From the NCBI GenBank assembly GCA_936432065.2, contig OW386292.2:12058918-12122917 (forward strand): a stretch of 64,000 nt of DNA, written 5' to 3'. A program made the position numbers and the translations under genes. How positions within the stretch are numbered: position 1 is the first letter of the stretch; every line of letters starts with the position of its first letter. Positions 15,301 through 30,300 of the stretch are shown one piece after another. Source of the DNA: Rutpela maculata. Taxonomy: Eukaryota > Arthropoda > Insecta > Coleoptera > Cerambycidae. The notes beneath the pieces are model-generated. The model searched no databases, had not been told where the DNA came from, and saw only the letters and a list, made by a program, of their open reading frames with translations.

Positions 15301-18300
15301 TTTACAATGAAACTTAGATTGCTTTTTTATCTTAAATATTTTTTAAGCAGATAATCCACGCACAATTCAATACCATACGTTCTACAATATAATACAAGTG
15401 GTAATAAGAGAAAGAATATCGTTACACATTTTACTTCCACATCCAGTGGAAATATAGTATGGACAAAAATATTTTTGAAAATTTTTATTGTCCAAATAGG
15501 CTTAGAATGTCATGAAACGTCGAGATTTTAAGTTTGAGAGAGAAAAAAAATTCTATCTGTCTGTCGGTCTGTCTAACTTTTTTTTGTGCGCACGATTACT
15601 CTGGAACCGTTTAAGATATTGACTTGAAATTTGGTACACTTACCATGTATTTTAACGAGATCTGGAACTAGATTATTCCGTTAAAGGGTTCGGGGTAAAT
15701 GGAGGTAAATAGGCAAATCAAGCTAGAGTCCATAAAACTGGTATTTAGTATATATAAGAGAAGCTAAGCTCTCAAAATTTTTTTTTGGCATTAACCACCT
15801 CCATTACCAACTCCCACCCCATTATTCAAGGGGGCGAAAAAAATAAAATTGTCATTTAGTGTGTGTACAAGAACCAAAGGCCTCAAATTTTTTTTTACTT
15901 TATTCACCACTACTACCACCCCCCTTCCACCACCCTCAGCCCCACTACCGATGTGGCATATCGTTTTATAGATTTTTGGGGTAGACGATTTCAAATATTA
16001 CATTATTAAAGTTTCATAAAAAATTATTTCCACATTCAAATTTTTTTCGTTCTGAGAGACTTGGATAGAAGATCTGGATGTGGAAGTAGTGATTCCTTGG
16101 GCAGCGGTTTTGTAATTTGACCTTCGACGAAAACGAATAACGTTGATAGTACACCGCCCTGAGACTAGTTAGTTTTAGTGGACGCGGGCGTATTAATACT
16201 CAATTTCCGCAATTCGCGCGCTCTAAAAAAAATCACTGTACCTAAACTATAAAAGACACAATAAAAATTATGCTATCAAAAACTTTTTTGGTCTTTTGGC
16301 TTTATATTCTTCGCAGCATGTTATACAAAATTTCCAAAAACAAAAAAGTTTGTAGCTTAGTGAAAATTTGACTGCGTATTTTCTGAACTTTCAAGCTTAA
16401 AAATGTTTTATTTAACAATACTATGCACAGATAGAAACGCTTAAGTGTGTGTTTTATAACAAAAAAAAGTTCATGTGGATATCTCCATTCGTTTTTCAGA
16501 TATGGCATTACATGTTCAAAAAACATGATTAAAAAAAAACAAAATTTCACACCTTTTTAAAAATAACAATGTCCGTGACCACTAAAAAATGTCGTATTTT
16601 ATGATTTCTAATGAACATCGACCTACTTAACGAAATGGTATATATCTAGGTTTGTTCTAAGATTAAAAAAAAAACTCGAGAAGGAAGCGACTTTTCCCCT
16701 GTTTTTACTCCACTAAATGTTAAATATAACGTTGGAAAGCACATTTTCTCCTGATTAATAACACAGCCACACAAAAAAAAATAAAAAGACTGACTAGACT
16801 TTATGTTTTTCGGGTCGCTGAATCCGAATCCGGAGTCCATTTGATCCCATGTCATCAGGTTTATGTTATTTGAAGGTCAAATTGAGATAGGACCGTGAAA
16901 AATTCCGCAAAAAATTTATGTTTATGTTTTTGAGGTTGCTGAATCCGAATCCGGGGTTTATTTGATACCATCATGTCAGAATCAAGGTCAAATGAAGGTC
17001 AAACACATGAAATTCAATAATACAATCTTTTTTGACCCCGGATTCTGAAAAAGCAGAAAATTTTACGTCCAAATACATCCTGAACGGTTTATGGAACCGA
17101 TTTCTTAGGTCATTTGTTGGTTATCAAGTGGTCAAATGCTTATTTTCCATTTCTTAGCTGATATATCGATTGTAAATCGAAAACTTGCGTCTATGACTAG
17201 TTTTTGTGGTCGCTTATCACGATCCCGGTATCCATTTGATACCATGACGTATAAATCAAGGTCAATCGAAGGTCAAACGCCATAATTCGAATGATATAAA
17301 TTTTTTAACCACGTATTCTCAAAGAACAAAAAATCTTACGTCCAAATAGTCTTGATCTGAGTCGAACCGAACTTTGGGTTTCATATGGAGGTATTAAACT
17401 ATTTTGAGATGTTTTAAACTACATTTTTAAGTCCAAAGACCTAAATTCAAATCTGCTTAATTCAATAGCCTCAAAATTCAATAACCCAATAACCTAATAG
17501 CTCTAAAAACCTGATCCCGTAGCTATAAAATGGGGATTACAGACGATGAAAGCTGATGAATCCGTTTACTCGAATGACCACATTGCTCAATAATCCCATA
17601 ACCGAGATACTGAGTTACAGAGGGAAAAGAATTCCCTGTTTATAGACTGACATAATCCTATAGTTCACCTTTATTAGGTTCGGAATCATTGAGCCATTTC
17701 GTGAAACTAGGCACATTGATTTTTATTTATTTATCTATATATTCTTATTTAGTTATGAATTAATTAATTAATTAATTTATTTATTCAATTTATAATTTGT
17801 TATTTAGTTCATTGATCACCTATCCATTTATCATCTCGAAAACAACTCTTAAAAGGGTTAAATGATGTACAAAATCCGTTCACGCAACCTCCTCGTGGTA
17901 TACATCGGGTAACGCTAATGCTGACGGTTTCACAATTCAGTTGAAAGATTCAAAAGAAATCTGTATTTGACCTGCAGGGTCCAAAAAATTATATCATTCG
18001 AATTATAGCGTCTGACCTTCGTTTGACCTCAGTTTATACATCATGGTATCAAATGGATACCGGGATCGTGATAAGCGACCACAAAAACTAGTCATAGACG
18101 CAAGTTTTCGATTTACAATCGATATATCAGCTAAGAAATGGAAAATAAGCATTTGACCGCTTGATAACCAACAAATGACCTAAGAAATCGGTTCCATAAA
18201 CCGTTCAGGATGTATTTGGACGTAAAATTTTCTGCTTTTTCAGAATCCGGGGTCAAAAAAGATTGTATTATTGAATTTCATGTGTTTGACCTTCATTTGA

Positions 18301-21300
18301 CCTTGATTCTGACATGATGGTATCAAATAAACCCCGGATTCGGATTCAGCAACCTCAAAAACATAAACATAAATTTTTTGCGGAATTTTTCACGGTCCTA
18401 TCTCAATTTGACCTTCAAATGACTTAAACCTGATGACATGGGATCAAATAGACCCCGGATTCGGATTCAGCGACCCGAAAAACAAAGTCTACCTAGTCAG
18501 TCTCTGGGGTCAAGACACTTTATTTTTTTTGTGTGGCTGTGTAATCACTAATAATATAGGTTGATATTAAAATACAAACCCGAGTTATATAAGGAAATGT
18601 AGAAGTGTGTCATAAAACTTTGGCGGCCATATCGATTACGTCATCAACACCGCCTAGAGGGCTAGGAAAATTTGTGTCCCGGGCTTTTTAGACTCGTCTA
18701 CCAATGTACTATCTGAATCCAAAGGGGCGCATTGGTTACCAGATGTTAAGTTTTTTTCAGCTACCCGACCCCACTACACTAATACTTCCATATTACGCTA
18801 TTTTTGTTTGATTTTTCACTATATTTCTTACAAGGGCGGATCCAGAAAGGTTACTGGAGGGGCGGGGGGGGGGGGGGCACTAACATTTACAAAAATTTTA
18901 GAAATCAGAAAAAAAAAATTTTTTCGCCTCGGAATCTAAAAAAAATTTATCGCCTCATGGGGGAGGGTGCAAATAAAAATCCAAAAAAAATTTTTTCGCT
19001 CGCCTCGGAATCTGAAAAAATTTTATCGCCTCACGAGTGGGGAGGTGCAAATAAAAATCCAAAAAACATTTTTTTCGAAAATTTCGGCTCATGGTTGGGG
19101 GGTACAAATTAAATTTTTTCGCCTCATACACGGGAGTGCTATTAGAAATCCAAAAAAATTTTTTTCACCTCGTGCGGAGAAAAAAAATATTGTCGCCTTG
19201 AAAAAGTAACGAATACATTTCTCGGGGGGGCAATTGCCCCTACTGCCCCCCCCCCCCCTGGATCCGCCCTTGATTTCTTACCATACAGTTATTTGTTTTG
19301 GGTTCTAACAGTATAAAATTTAGCTGCATTACGTATTTTCAGGCACATAGGTATACGCATTTGTTGAATGTTTGTAAAATTATTTATAGACTAGTTCACA
19401 AGTTCAAAGCCGTGTTAATGCTTGATAAAGCTAGTAAAAATATGAAAATATTCATAGAATTTCAAATTTTAAAATTTTTTTTGTCGTTACTATACTTCCA
19501 CTGGACGTGGAAGTAAAAATGTATTATAGACTAGTTCACAAGTTCAAAGCCGTGTTAATTATCGATAAAGCTCGTAAAAATATGAGTGAGAGCTCATTGG
19601 ATTCGGAATGACGTCTAAAAAAATGTGCAAAAGTTTCAAACCCGCACATAAACAATTGCAAAAGTTATAAACAAATGAAGATTGAAAAAATAACGAGATT
19701 CGTTTTTTGCAAACAACTCGAAAACTATTACTATTTAAGAAATTTTAAAGAAGGATTCTTAAAGAGGAAGAAATTTCCAATAAAAAAGTCCCTCTATCTC
19801 TAATATTAATAATTTTAATTTCATGTTGAAAACAGAGCTCCGTGCGTCGAATACTAAGCCGTTACGACGCTCTGAAACCGGCCGTAATAAGTAAACATAT
19901 TTTTTTATGTTATTAAGTATTAATTTAAAATTTTTTAAAAATTATGGTAATATTAAGACACTTACAGGAACAATCCCGTTGGAAAAAAATGTTTCACCGA
20001 TTTTTTATAAAATGGGCCTACTGTTAATTAACAATTTTTTTTTAGAGTTTGCGTTTATATTTCAAATTGGATAATTGTTAAACAAAAGCTACTAAAATTA
20101 TTTCGCTTCGTGGAGACCTTATGTGGAGACCTTATACTTTATGGGATTATGACATTGCGATGTTTTTAATTGTTATAGTATATTAGTTATGAATTATTTA
20201 ACCTAACAGAAAACTAAAAAATAAAAAAGATAGGTTGAAATTTTTTTTTTATTAATTTTAATTATTATTTCTGTTTTTATATTCAAAAATACTATAAGAT
20301 TACATAAACTTTACATTTTTATTGCTATTTGTTTAAATAAATTTTATAAACAAACAGATAAATTACGTATTTTTGAAAAAACATTTTTTTGCCAATATAT
20401 TTGTTATAAAATATTATGATTAAAAAAAAATCCTTAAACATTTTTTTAAATTGTTTATAATCATTTTTTTTCCTTTTGCATTATTTAAAAAAATTATTAA
20501 GAACCAATTTTATTCTTAAAATTTTTTAATAGCAATTCTCTACAAAGCAGAAAAAAGAAAAAAAATGTGGTAATTTATTTGTTTATTTAATAAACAATCA
20601 CCGAATGAGTTTATATTTTTTTTAAATAGAAAGAAAAATAACAAAAACAATACATAAACATGTCAAAAAATGTTTTTAATATTTTTTATAGAATCTTAAA
20701 TTTAATTTTTTTGACATGTTTATGTGTACGGTTGTTTTTGTTATTTTTTTTCCTATCTAAAAAGAATATAAACACATTCGGCGATTGTTAATAAGAAATT
20801 GTTTATTAAATAAACAAATAAATTAACAACAAAAAAAAAATTATTTTTTCCGTATTGTAGAGAATTGCAAATAATACATTTTAAGAATAAAAATTTGTTC
20901 TTAATAATTTGTTTAAATAATGAAAAAAGGAAAAAATGATTATAAACAATTAAAAAAATTTTTCTTAAGAAATTTTTTTTAATCATACTATTTCATATCA
21001 AATATAATGGCAAACATTTTTTTTCAACAATACGTAATTTATTTATTTGTGTATAAAATTTGTTTAAATGAATAGCAATAATAATTTAAAGATTATGTAA
21101 TCTTATAGTATTTTTGAATATAAGAACAGTAATAATAATCAAAATTAATAAAAAAAAAATTTCAATCTCTCTTTCATTATTTAGTTTTTTGTTATAGACT
21201 GGCGGTACATGACCAGTCAGGTGCAACGTTTTTAAAATGTATGCCAATCATATATATGAATGAAATTACCATGAATATGCCAGAAACGCAAATTTTAGGC

Positions 21301-24300
21301 AGTCGTCGCGTGCAGAAGGGTAAATTTTTTTTTGTGTTTTTTTTAAATTTTAAAATGGATGGCAATAGTGCCAAACGATACGCCGTGAAAAAGAATCCAG
21401 CGAAAATTCATTGGCATGCAGTTCCCTCGCGCAAAACAACTGTTAATGCGCACATTAAATCGTAAAATTTTTCGGTGTTCTTGATTTTGGATTTTCGTTT
21501 GGCACTATTGGCATCCATTTTAAAGTTAAAAAAAAAAACAAAAAAAATCTATTTGCACCCCTTCTGCACGCGACGACTGCCTAAAATTTGCGTTTCTGGC
21601 ATATTCATGGTAATTTCATCCATATATATGATTGGCATACATTTTAAAAACGTTGCACCTGACTGGTCATGTGCCGCCAGTCTATTAGGTTAAATAATTA
21701 ATAACTAATAGACTATAACAATTAAACACATCGCAATGTCATAATCCCATAAATTACAGTTGACATAAGGTCTCCACAAAGCGAAATAATTTTAGTGGCT
21801 TTTATCCGACTTGAAATATAAACGCACTCTAAAAAAATTTGTTAATTACCAATAGGCTCATTTTATGAAAAATCGGTGAAACATTTTTTTCCAACAGGAT
21901 ATTGTTCCTTTAAGTGTCTAAATAATACCTTAACTTTTTTAAATTTTTAAATCAATATTTAATAACATAAAAAAATATGTTTACTTATTACGGCCGGTTG
22001 CATCGTAACGGCTTAGTATTCGCAACATTGAATTAAAATTATTAATGTTAGAGATAGAGTTTCGGGAGTTGGGACTTTTTTATTGGAAATTTCTTCCTCT
22101 TTAAAAATCCCCCTTTAAAATTTCTTACATATTAATAGTTTTCGAGTTATTTACATAAAACGAAAATCGTTATTTTTTCAATCTTCATTTGTTTATAACT
22201 TTTGCAACTGTTTATGCGCGAGTTATGATATCCAGACCCCGTATTAGATAAAAGAAGATGCAATTGTGCATAATTGCAAAAGATAAAGAAGCTTATAAAT
22301 ATATGTAGTAACCATATTATGTTTAGTTATTGTCGTACTTTATTCAGATACATACCTTTGTATTTAAACGCAATAAACTCATTTGCTATTAGTTGTCAAA
22401 AGTTTGTTTAAATAAAAAAATTTACATTTTAAAAAACCTAAACCGCTCGACAAAAAATAGCTGGCGCAGTCATAGGGATTTTCTTTGGAGTAATTTCGAG
22501 AGAATATCGGAAAACTCGTCGTGCCATCAACTAACCAAAGAAGACCTTACCATACCGTTGGTAAACAAATAGTTTTTAAGAAGATAATTAATCAAGAAAC
22601 AAGTGAATTCAAGCAAAGAAGATATACTCTGCATACCTAGCCATACCATTCCTTTGTACCTATCCTTAAAATATCCTTTCACACCCTGAGCTATAAAACT
22701 GGTACATCTCAATCTGAGTACCCCCAACTCAGTACGTGTGAGCACGACCACCAGACGCTCAGTATCCCCTCGTCGGAAGCGCCGTGAGGCTTTGCACTTG
22801 TGAAAGTAATTTCACATAAGCCCTTGAAGAAACCAAGATCGTGCACTCTCTTTCCCAGGACTACACGTGACCTTAAATCGTGTATAGGAAAGATTGGCCC
22901 AAGCCAGAAAACACCTATAAAGAAAACATCTTTAAAAGCACATAGTATTTTGGGAAACTGACTAGAACGACTAAAACTAACGAGACAATAACCACCCTCC
23001 AGCTCAAGAAAAAATATATAATCAATCAAAGTGTAATAGAGCATCGCCTGGGAGCTCTCTGAGTTCTCTTGAAATCCTTCGTTATCACATTGTAATCGAT
23101 TATATATACCAGAGCCTTCATGTTTTCTGTCATCTTAATATTCTTGTAAGTACCATTAATGCCTGATTCCGACAACGAAACCTTAGCTAATTTTGCTTTA
23201 CGGACATTTGGTCCTAACCAGTATATACTAACAAATACGGGAACAAATATCTCTAATAGTACCGGAACCTCAAATTTAGTAGGGCGAGAAAATTTAAATT
23301 CAACCGCGATGGCTAGAAATGATGTTACCATTCGGGATTATTTAGAACTCATACCTCAATTCGATGGAGATAACTCAAAATTACCAATATTTTTAGACAC
23401 ATGCGAGCAAGTATTAGATATGTTAGTACAGGATAATAATCCACAAAGAATTAAATTTTTGATGCTGCATTTTAGAAATAAAATTGTAGGTAAAGCAGCT
23501 CAAGTATTAGCCGCGAGAACTATACTCACTTTCCCGGAATTAAAAACATTTTTGTTAGACACTTTCGGTGATCAACGTAATGAAGAATCCCTGTTAAATG
23601 ACCTTATGATGTTAACACAAAATCACAACGAAACCGCTAGCCAATTTGCAGACAGATGCATATCGCTACGTGGACTGTTACTCTCAAAAATGCAGATGGC
23701 AGATATAACACCAGAACTACGAAAAGAAAAATTAGATTTGTACAAAAAAATGGCACTACGGACATTCCTATCCGGACTTAACGCACATCTAAGCCACCTA
23801 TTAAGATATAAACAACCCAAGAGTCTAGAAGCAGCTATAAATATGGTAGTAGAAGAAGAAAACATGAACTACAACCGGCAACAAAAGTTAGGGACGAAGA
23901 ACACTTATCAGAATACAAATCAATCTCAAATAAGAACGACACCGACAAACCCAAAATATAACCCCAGTTACTCCCCACCAAAACCGAATCCCCAAATAAT
24001 CCGCCATATGTCAAACATCCCTTATCGTATGCCGAATTTTTTCATGCCAAGAAACCCCCAACAAACATTTCAACAAAGACCATTTCAAAATCCTCAAAAT
24101 TTCCAATGTCAAGCTCCACCGCAACAATACTTCCAAAGACAAAATTTCCCCACTCCGCAAAATTTTCAAAATCAACCACGTTTCAATTTCCAAAACGCAA
24201 CAATCCTATCCCCAACCAATGGATACCTTATCTGGAAACACAAGAAGATCAAAATTCTCCCATCCGTCTAATGCACCGAAATGGACAGCACAAGAATTAC

Positions 24301-27300
24301 ATTTGCAAGAGATACCGAGTACCTCTTCCAACAGGGATGAATATCAACCAGACTATTACGAAGAACCGATATACGATTCAGAAATTGCTGAAAATAACTG
24401 TTACCCCGAAGAATACTATTCAGAAAATTACCAAAGTTATAACGATGACGAAAATTTTACCTTACCAGCCTCGGAGACCAATATTACGAACCTGCCGAAT
24501 GCGAAGAAGTAACCCAGACAAAACAAGTAGAAATCAACGTTGCAGCCAATATAAATCTTCCATATATAATTATCCCTGAACTCGAAGCCAAATTTATGAT
24601 TGATACAGGGTCTACAAAAACATTGATTACAGAAAAAGTCGCCGAAACATTTTTTCCAGACCGAATTAAACCAAATCAAAACACCTCACAGCATATCCTT
24701 ACATAGATATTCAGCAGAAATTCCAGTATCAAAAATCTTTAAAAAACCAGGAATGTTGTATACACACTACATCTTTAACTTTAGTCAAACATATGATGGA
24801 CTTATTGGCTTCGATCTACTACAAGAAATAGGAGCCTTGATTGGAAACAACAGCACGCTGCATTGAATTATTGGTTGTACAAAATACTCTAGATTAATTA
24901 TCACACTCCCTGTCACTTATCTGCAATCTTTTAGAAGAACTTTCGACAGCAATTTCCTTTGTAAATTTAAGACAAATGCACCAAACAATTATAAAACCAA
25001 CTAATCTTATCAAAGAACTATTAGAAATGCAGAATTATCTGAAAAGAGTAGAACTACCATTTCAACCTACTCTCGAAAACATTATAAAGTACGAGAAACT
25101 ATGCGAAATTTCAGTTTTTCAGAAGAATTCCTATACATATTTCATTATTAAAATACCATTGATAGAGACAGTATCTTATGACTACTACAAGTTATACCCA
25201 TTGCCTGTAGAGAATAACGACTTTTACTTCAGTATTATACCCAGAAGAAGCTATCTACTTATAAACCCAGATTGGTACTCGTACACGAACACACCCTATA
25301 CAGAAATAGAATCGAAAAAATACCTGTATACTCACAATTCTATTATAAAAAGGACATCAAACGAACCCTGTGAAATTCAACTCATTGACTTTTCCCAAGA
25401 AGAAAACAGATGTGCATTCACAAAAATCAATATCAACAATCCCAAAATTCAAAGGGTCGAAAACTCAAATTCATGGATAATTACAAGTCCCACCACTATT
25501 ATAGCCGAAACATATTGCGAGATGAAGAAAAAGAGACAACTCAAGGGAAATTATCTAATAACAATTCCTGATCAATGCTATTGCGTTGCTGACAAATATA
25601 AGCTTAATCCAAATAAAAACTTTCGGAGAACTTTTGAACCCATAAACATTCCATTAGTGAAAATAAATAGCAACCTTTCAATTATAAGAGATGGTACCAA
25701 TATACCAACCATGGACCATGTGGACTTAGAGGAACTTACAGGCCTGTCACGACGTACACAAAATCTGCAAGAAGAGATAAAAGATCAGATGTTAGAACCA
25801 ACCTTAATTGAATCTAATTCCTGGCTTATCTATGCCCTGATTATAATAATTATCATTGCTGTTCTAATTATATCATGGAAAATATATAACAAATATAAAA
25901 TCAAAGGCTTTCCAACTTTCAACATCTTTACCAGCAACCCAAAAACACGAGAAACCCCCCAAGAAACTGAAATGACGAACGTCGGTCCTTTTGCACATTT
26001 TTCTAGACGTCATTCCGAATCTAATGAGCCTTCACTCATATTTTTACGAGCTTTATCAAGCATTAATAATAATAATAATTCACTGGCTGAGCGCGAATGA
26101 CACATCTGACGAATCCCATTGTGACGTTGTTCTATTTGTTGATGTTTGCTAGTTATGTCTAATGGTTATTTACGTGTACATTTCGAGTTGCAACTTCACT
26201 GTCAATTTTAATGTGTCACAATCAATGTAGCATTATTTGGTTTTCCTTTCTTATTCAAAAATGTGGAAAAAAATATGTAAAAGTTCAGAGCAATCATCCA
26301 CCAAATGTTGACACAGTTAGGCTTACGGTGTCTAAATAAGCAATGCAAATTTTAATACAGAGTACAAATAGAATGACGTCACAATATCATAATATCGTGG
26401 CGCCAAAGTGGGTGCTACAGCAATTTAAATTAATCACACTGGTAATTTTTTTTTGCTAATGCGATAACAATTTGTTAAATAAATTTGAATAAATTTAATT
26501 TAAAATCATGTATATATACCTGATTTTGAATCCAGTTAAAAAACATTTAATACTAAAACTACCGGGATAACCCACTAAACAATGCATTATTACTTTAATA
26601 TAACATCAACGTTGTCAGAAAGTAATTTGTCATACCATTAAATGTTACGTAATGTAACCAACATTACATAAATATTTGTTTAATATTTCGAAATGTAACA
26701 TTTCTCTGTTACGTTGTTGTAATATAAATATCATATTGCAAGAGAACATTACAAATGTTACTTCCATTTAACATTGCATAACATTACGGATACATTCTTT
26801 GTTTGCTGGGAAAGAACTATTTTCCTAGATTGTGTTTTTATGGTTAATAATTTACCACAGGCCATTAACATGCTTTTCTTCGTAGTTGGTGTTTCCAACG
26901 TCAGTGCGTACCGGAAAACAGACAAGAAGTTACTCCTATTGATGGTGGATGGGGTCGTTGGCATGAGTGAGTTAATTTTTGCATTCTGCACGAATTTTAA
27001 TAGATATCAAGCGGAACCTTTTGCAAAAATGAAAATTTGTAGGTGGGGGCCGTGTAGCAGAACTTGTGGAGGTGGCATTAAAGTGGCTCAAAGATATTGC
27101 GATTCACCAGAACCAGTCAACGGAGGGTCATATTGCACAGGCGAGAGCATACGATATGCCAGTTGTAATACCAAGAACTGCGAGCCAGGAACTGAAGATT
27201 TCAGGTAGGTGATAATTAAATTAGATCCTATTTATTTTTGTTAACACTTGGTCATTTAATTACCACTTCGATAAAGATGCCGAGTATCTAGATTTATAGT

Positions 27301-30300
27301 GTATGGAGTGCTTTATACACCAATATTATCTAAAGCATACCACACACGTTCGTGTTATAATATTAAAAATATATTTTTTATTATACCTACATTATATTTT
27401 ATAATCCTGGTTTAAACCGAGATTGAAACATGCCGTATTTTAATCTTTAAAAACAATTTCAATAAGTCCAAATTTTTATTTACGTAACAAATACAGAGTG
27501 ATCCATTTAAAAGCTGAACTTTTATTTATTGTGCTATTTTAATGAAATTTTACTCGAGTGTAGAACAAATTAGGATCTAATTATGACCAGAAAAACATTC
27601 GCCTCCTACAAATACAAAGCCACCTGCAGTCCCAAAATCTGCAGAAAAAACAAAAAAACATATTGGGCATTTTTTTATCGGAAAACTTTATTAACGAAAC
27701 TTGTACAGAATTGTCCAAAAACCTTAAGTCCAAAATTTAATCAAAATAGAAAAATTGAAATTTTAAAAATTTTAAATATAATTATTAAAAAAAAAATGCA
27801 AATTACTTGACAACTACCTGGCAGCTTGGGTTTAATTTCAAACAAAATTGTCATAGTACAATTTTCTAAATAAAAAAATCCATTAAAATGATATTTTCGG
27901 ACTTGGAAATTATTTTAATCAAAATTTCAATATTTTTTTATTTTGATTAAATTTTGGACTTAAGGTTTTTGGACAATTCCGAACAAGTTTGATTAACAAA
28001 ATTTTTCTATAAAAAAATACCTAATATGATTTTTTGTTTTTTTCCGTATACTTTGGTACCACATGTGGCTTTGCAATTGTAGGAGGCGAATGTTTTTCTA
28101 GTCATAATTAGATCGTAATTTGTTCTATACTTGAGTAAAATTTAATTCAAATCGCACAATAAATAAAAATTTTAGAGAGGTGTTCAACTTTTTAATGGGT
28201 CACTCTGTATATCAAAATATTAAATTAGTAATAAAACAGAACTATTTCAAGTAAATGTTAAATAACAACAAAATAATAACTTTATGCTTTCAGAGCCATT
28301 CAGTGTGCCGCGTATAATGGAAAAACAAAAAACTTGCCAAATTTAACCAGCGACGTGCAGTGGATTCCAAAATACGGGCTAGGTTGGTTGACATGTAATA
28401 ATTGTGTCTACCAGAATGTAATGGATTACTTTTTCAGCTGATCCTGATGATTTTTGCAGACTCTATTGCAGGCCAAAAGACACCAATGCCTACTACGAGC
28501 TAACAGATAAGGTACTGGACGGAACCAAGTGTGGCCTAACCAGTTTTGACATTTGTATCAATGGTATTTGTAGACCGGGAGGCTGTGATAACAAACTTGA
28601 ATCCAAGATGGTTTTAGGTAAAAATATGCTCAATTTTTTAAATTCCTGTCCTGTATTTTCTTCTACTAGTGGTTAAAAATGCGTGTAGTAGTAACGTATT
28701 TTAAAAGACTTATTTAAAAGTTATGAAATTTTCAACCAAATGCAAATGTTGAAAATTACAATGTAAAATGTTTAATGAATGACTATGACGCACAGTGGGA
28801 AATTTTTCAATTTTTTAGACAAAAATCCGTCTGCAATGCAATTATTAATGGATATGAAAAATTTTTTTTTTTTTAATAATTGTTAGGTATGACCCGATGT
28901 TTGAGCACTGCCCAAATTTTAAAAACGTTCAACATAACCTCAAAAAATCCTATAAATATATGAAATTCGTGTATTTTACTTAAGTAAAAATGCGAATTTC
29001 TGTTTTTTAAAAGTTTTACTCAAAAAATATCCTTTACTACACGTTTTTTGGGTCGCTGATTAAGAAAAATCGGGTCCCGTTAACCAGACACCATTAAAAT
29101 ATCGAAAAACACCCCTAATGGGGATTTTTTCGAAATATTCTTTTTAAAAATGTAAAATAGTCTAGTAAAGTGTATTTTTTATATGATAAATATAAAACCT
29201 TAGTTATTCAAATAATAATTCAGTAAACATTTACCCTAAGGGTTAATCATTTTGATAAAAAATACAAAAAATATAGTTACAATGGTTATTTTTTAGTTTT
29301 TGCTTCAGAATAGGGTAAGAGTACATTGTGACTATGAGAGTGTATCTCAACCCCCTTTAAGGGTGAAAACCACCCTTAAATGGCTGTAGAATTTGAAAAT
29401 TTTTGAAATCTTTTGCACCCAATTGTTTTTGAAATTTAGGATGCTTAAAATATGTTTACTAAAAATTGGATTGTTTTTTCACAATACAATACAATACAAT
29501 ACAGCTTTATTCATCACCTGAAGTTTCATACAGAAATGTACAATACTTATTGGACTAGTCATAAAAAAACAAAAATTACACATCTGAATACAATTAATAG
29601 AAATAAATTTGTTCACGCAAAAAGTACATATCACGTATTTACACAGACAATTTTACCACGATAAAAATTATGTTTAATAATTGTATAAAACAGTACACTT
29701 GACTAATATTTATGTATGTAAAAACTCGTCTATAGAATAAAATGCCTTACTAGCTAAATAGGTGTATAGTATATTTTTAAGATTATTAAAATTGCTAAAA
29801 TTTTTGCTATTGCCAAATAAACTCTTGAATTTATTAAAACAAGCAATACCTTGATACAAATTCGAGTTTTGGCCAATACTTAATCTTGAGTATGGTTGGT
29901 GAAGATTCTCACAATTTCGTGTTATTGTGATCGTGCAGTACATTGTTTCTCACCAATGAACCTTCCTGTTTTTTTATATTTATTGTAATAAGAAATATAT
30001 AAAGAGAAGGGAGCGTTAAAATAGATAATTCAGAGAATATCTGTTTACAGGATGTTCTGGGATGAGCCCCTACCATACATCTAATAATTCTTTTCTGGAT
30101 TATAAATATTTTATTACTATGAGTTGATTTACCCCAAAACATCAAACCATAACTTATATTTGACTGGGCTAATCCATAATATGCTAATTTAAGAATTTCC
30201 AGCGATACTGTATTGCGTAACTGTCTGATGATAAAGCAAGTGGTGCTTAACTTTTTTGAAAGAGCATCGATGTGTTGTTCCCAGGTAAATTTTTGGTCTA

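Larger units (their letters stand above)
12751..18776. mobile_element. Composite foldback of about 6 kb with nested insertions
   Basis: The left end GTGGAGTCGGGTAGCTG (12751) is matched inversely by CAGCTACCCGACCCCAC at the right end. The left arm 12751-13010 pairs with 18542-18776 and with the segment ending at 16761. Further in, 13735-13925 pairs with 16410-16610. The right arm is interrupted by the element 16762-18541. A double palindrome occupies 14540-15125. Confidence 0.82.
22221..25988 (+). mobile_element. Decayed errantivirus-type (Ty3/gypsy, env-bearing) element
   Basis: The order is 5' LTR-like segment, tRNA-Ser-type primer binding site, gag, protease remnant, then env. The reverse transcriptase, RNase H and integrase region is missing, and no 3' LTR is visible. 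Left boundary AGTTATGATATCC begins exactly where the host foldback arm stops; the right boundary is where the arm resumes. The copy cannot be functional. Confidence 0.8.
19550..26082. mobile_element. Large foldback split by an errantivirus-type element
   Basis: The left arm 19643-20205 pairs with 21690-22220, and 20206-20690 pairs with about 20700-21195. The outermost left segment 19566-19633 pairs with 25989-26070, almost without mismatch. The right arm is therefore broken at 22220/25989 by the LTR element, and also by a small foldback at 21196-21686. Confidence 0.83.

Noticed and set aside
20753..20986. 77-codon minus-strand frame
   Set aside because: It is an A/T-rich arm of a foldback reading as F/L/K/N-rich peptide without domain.
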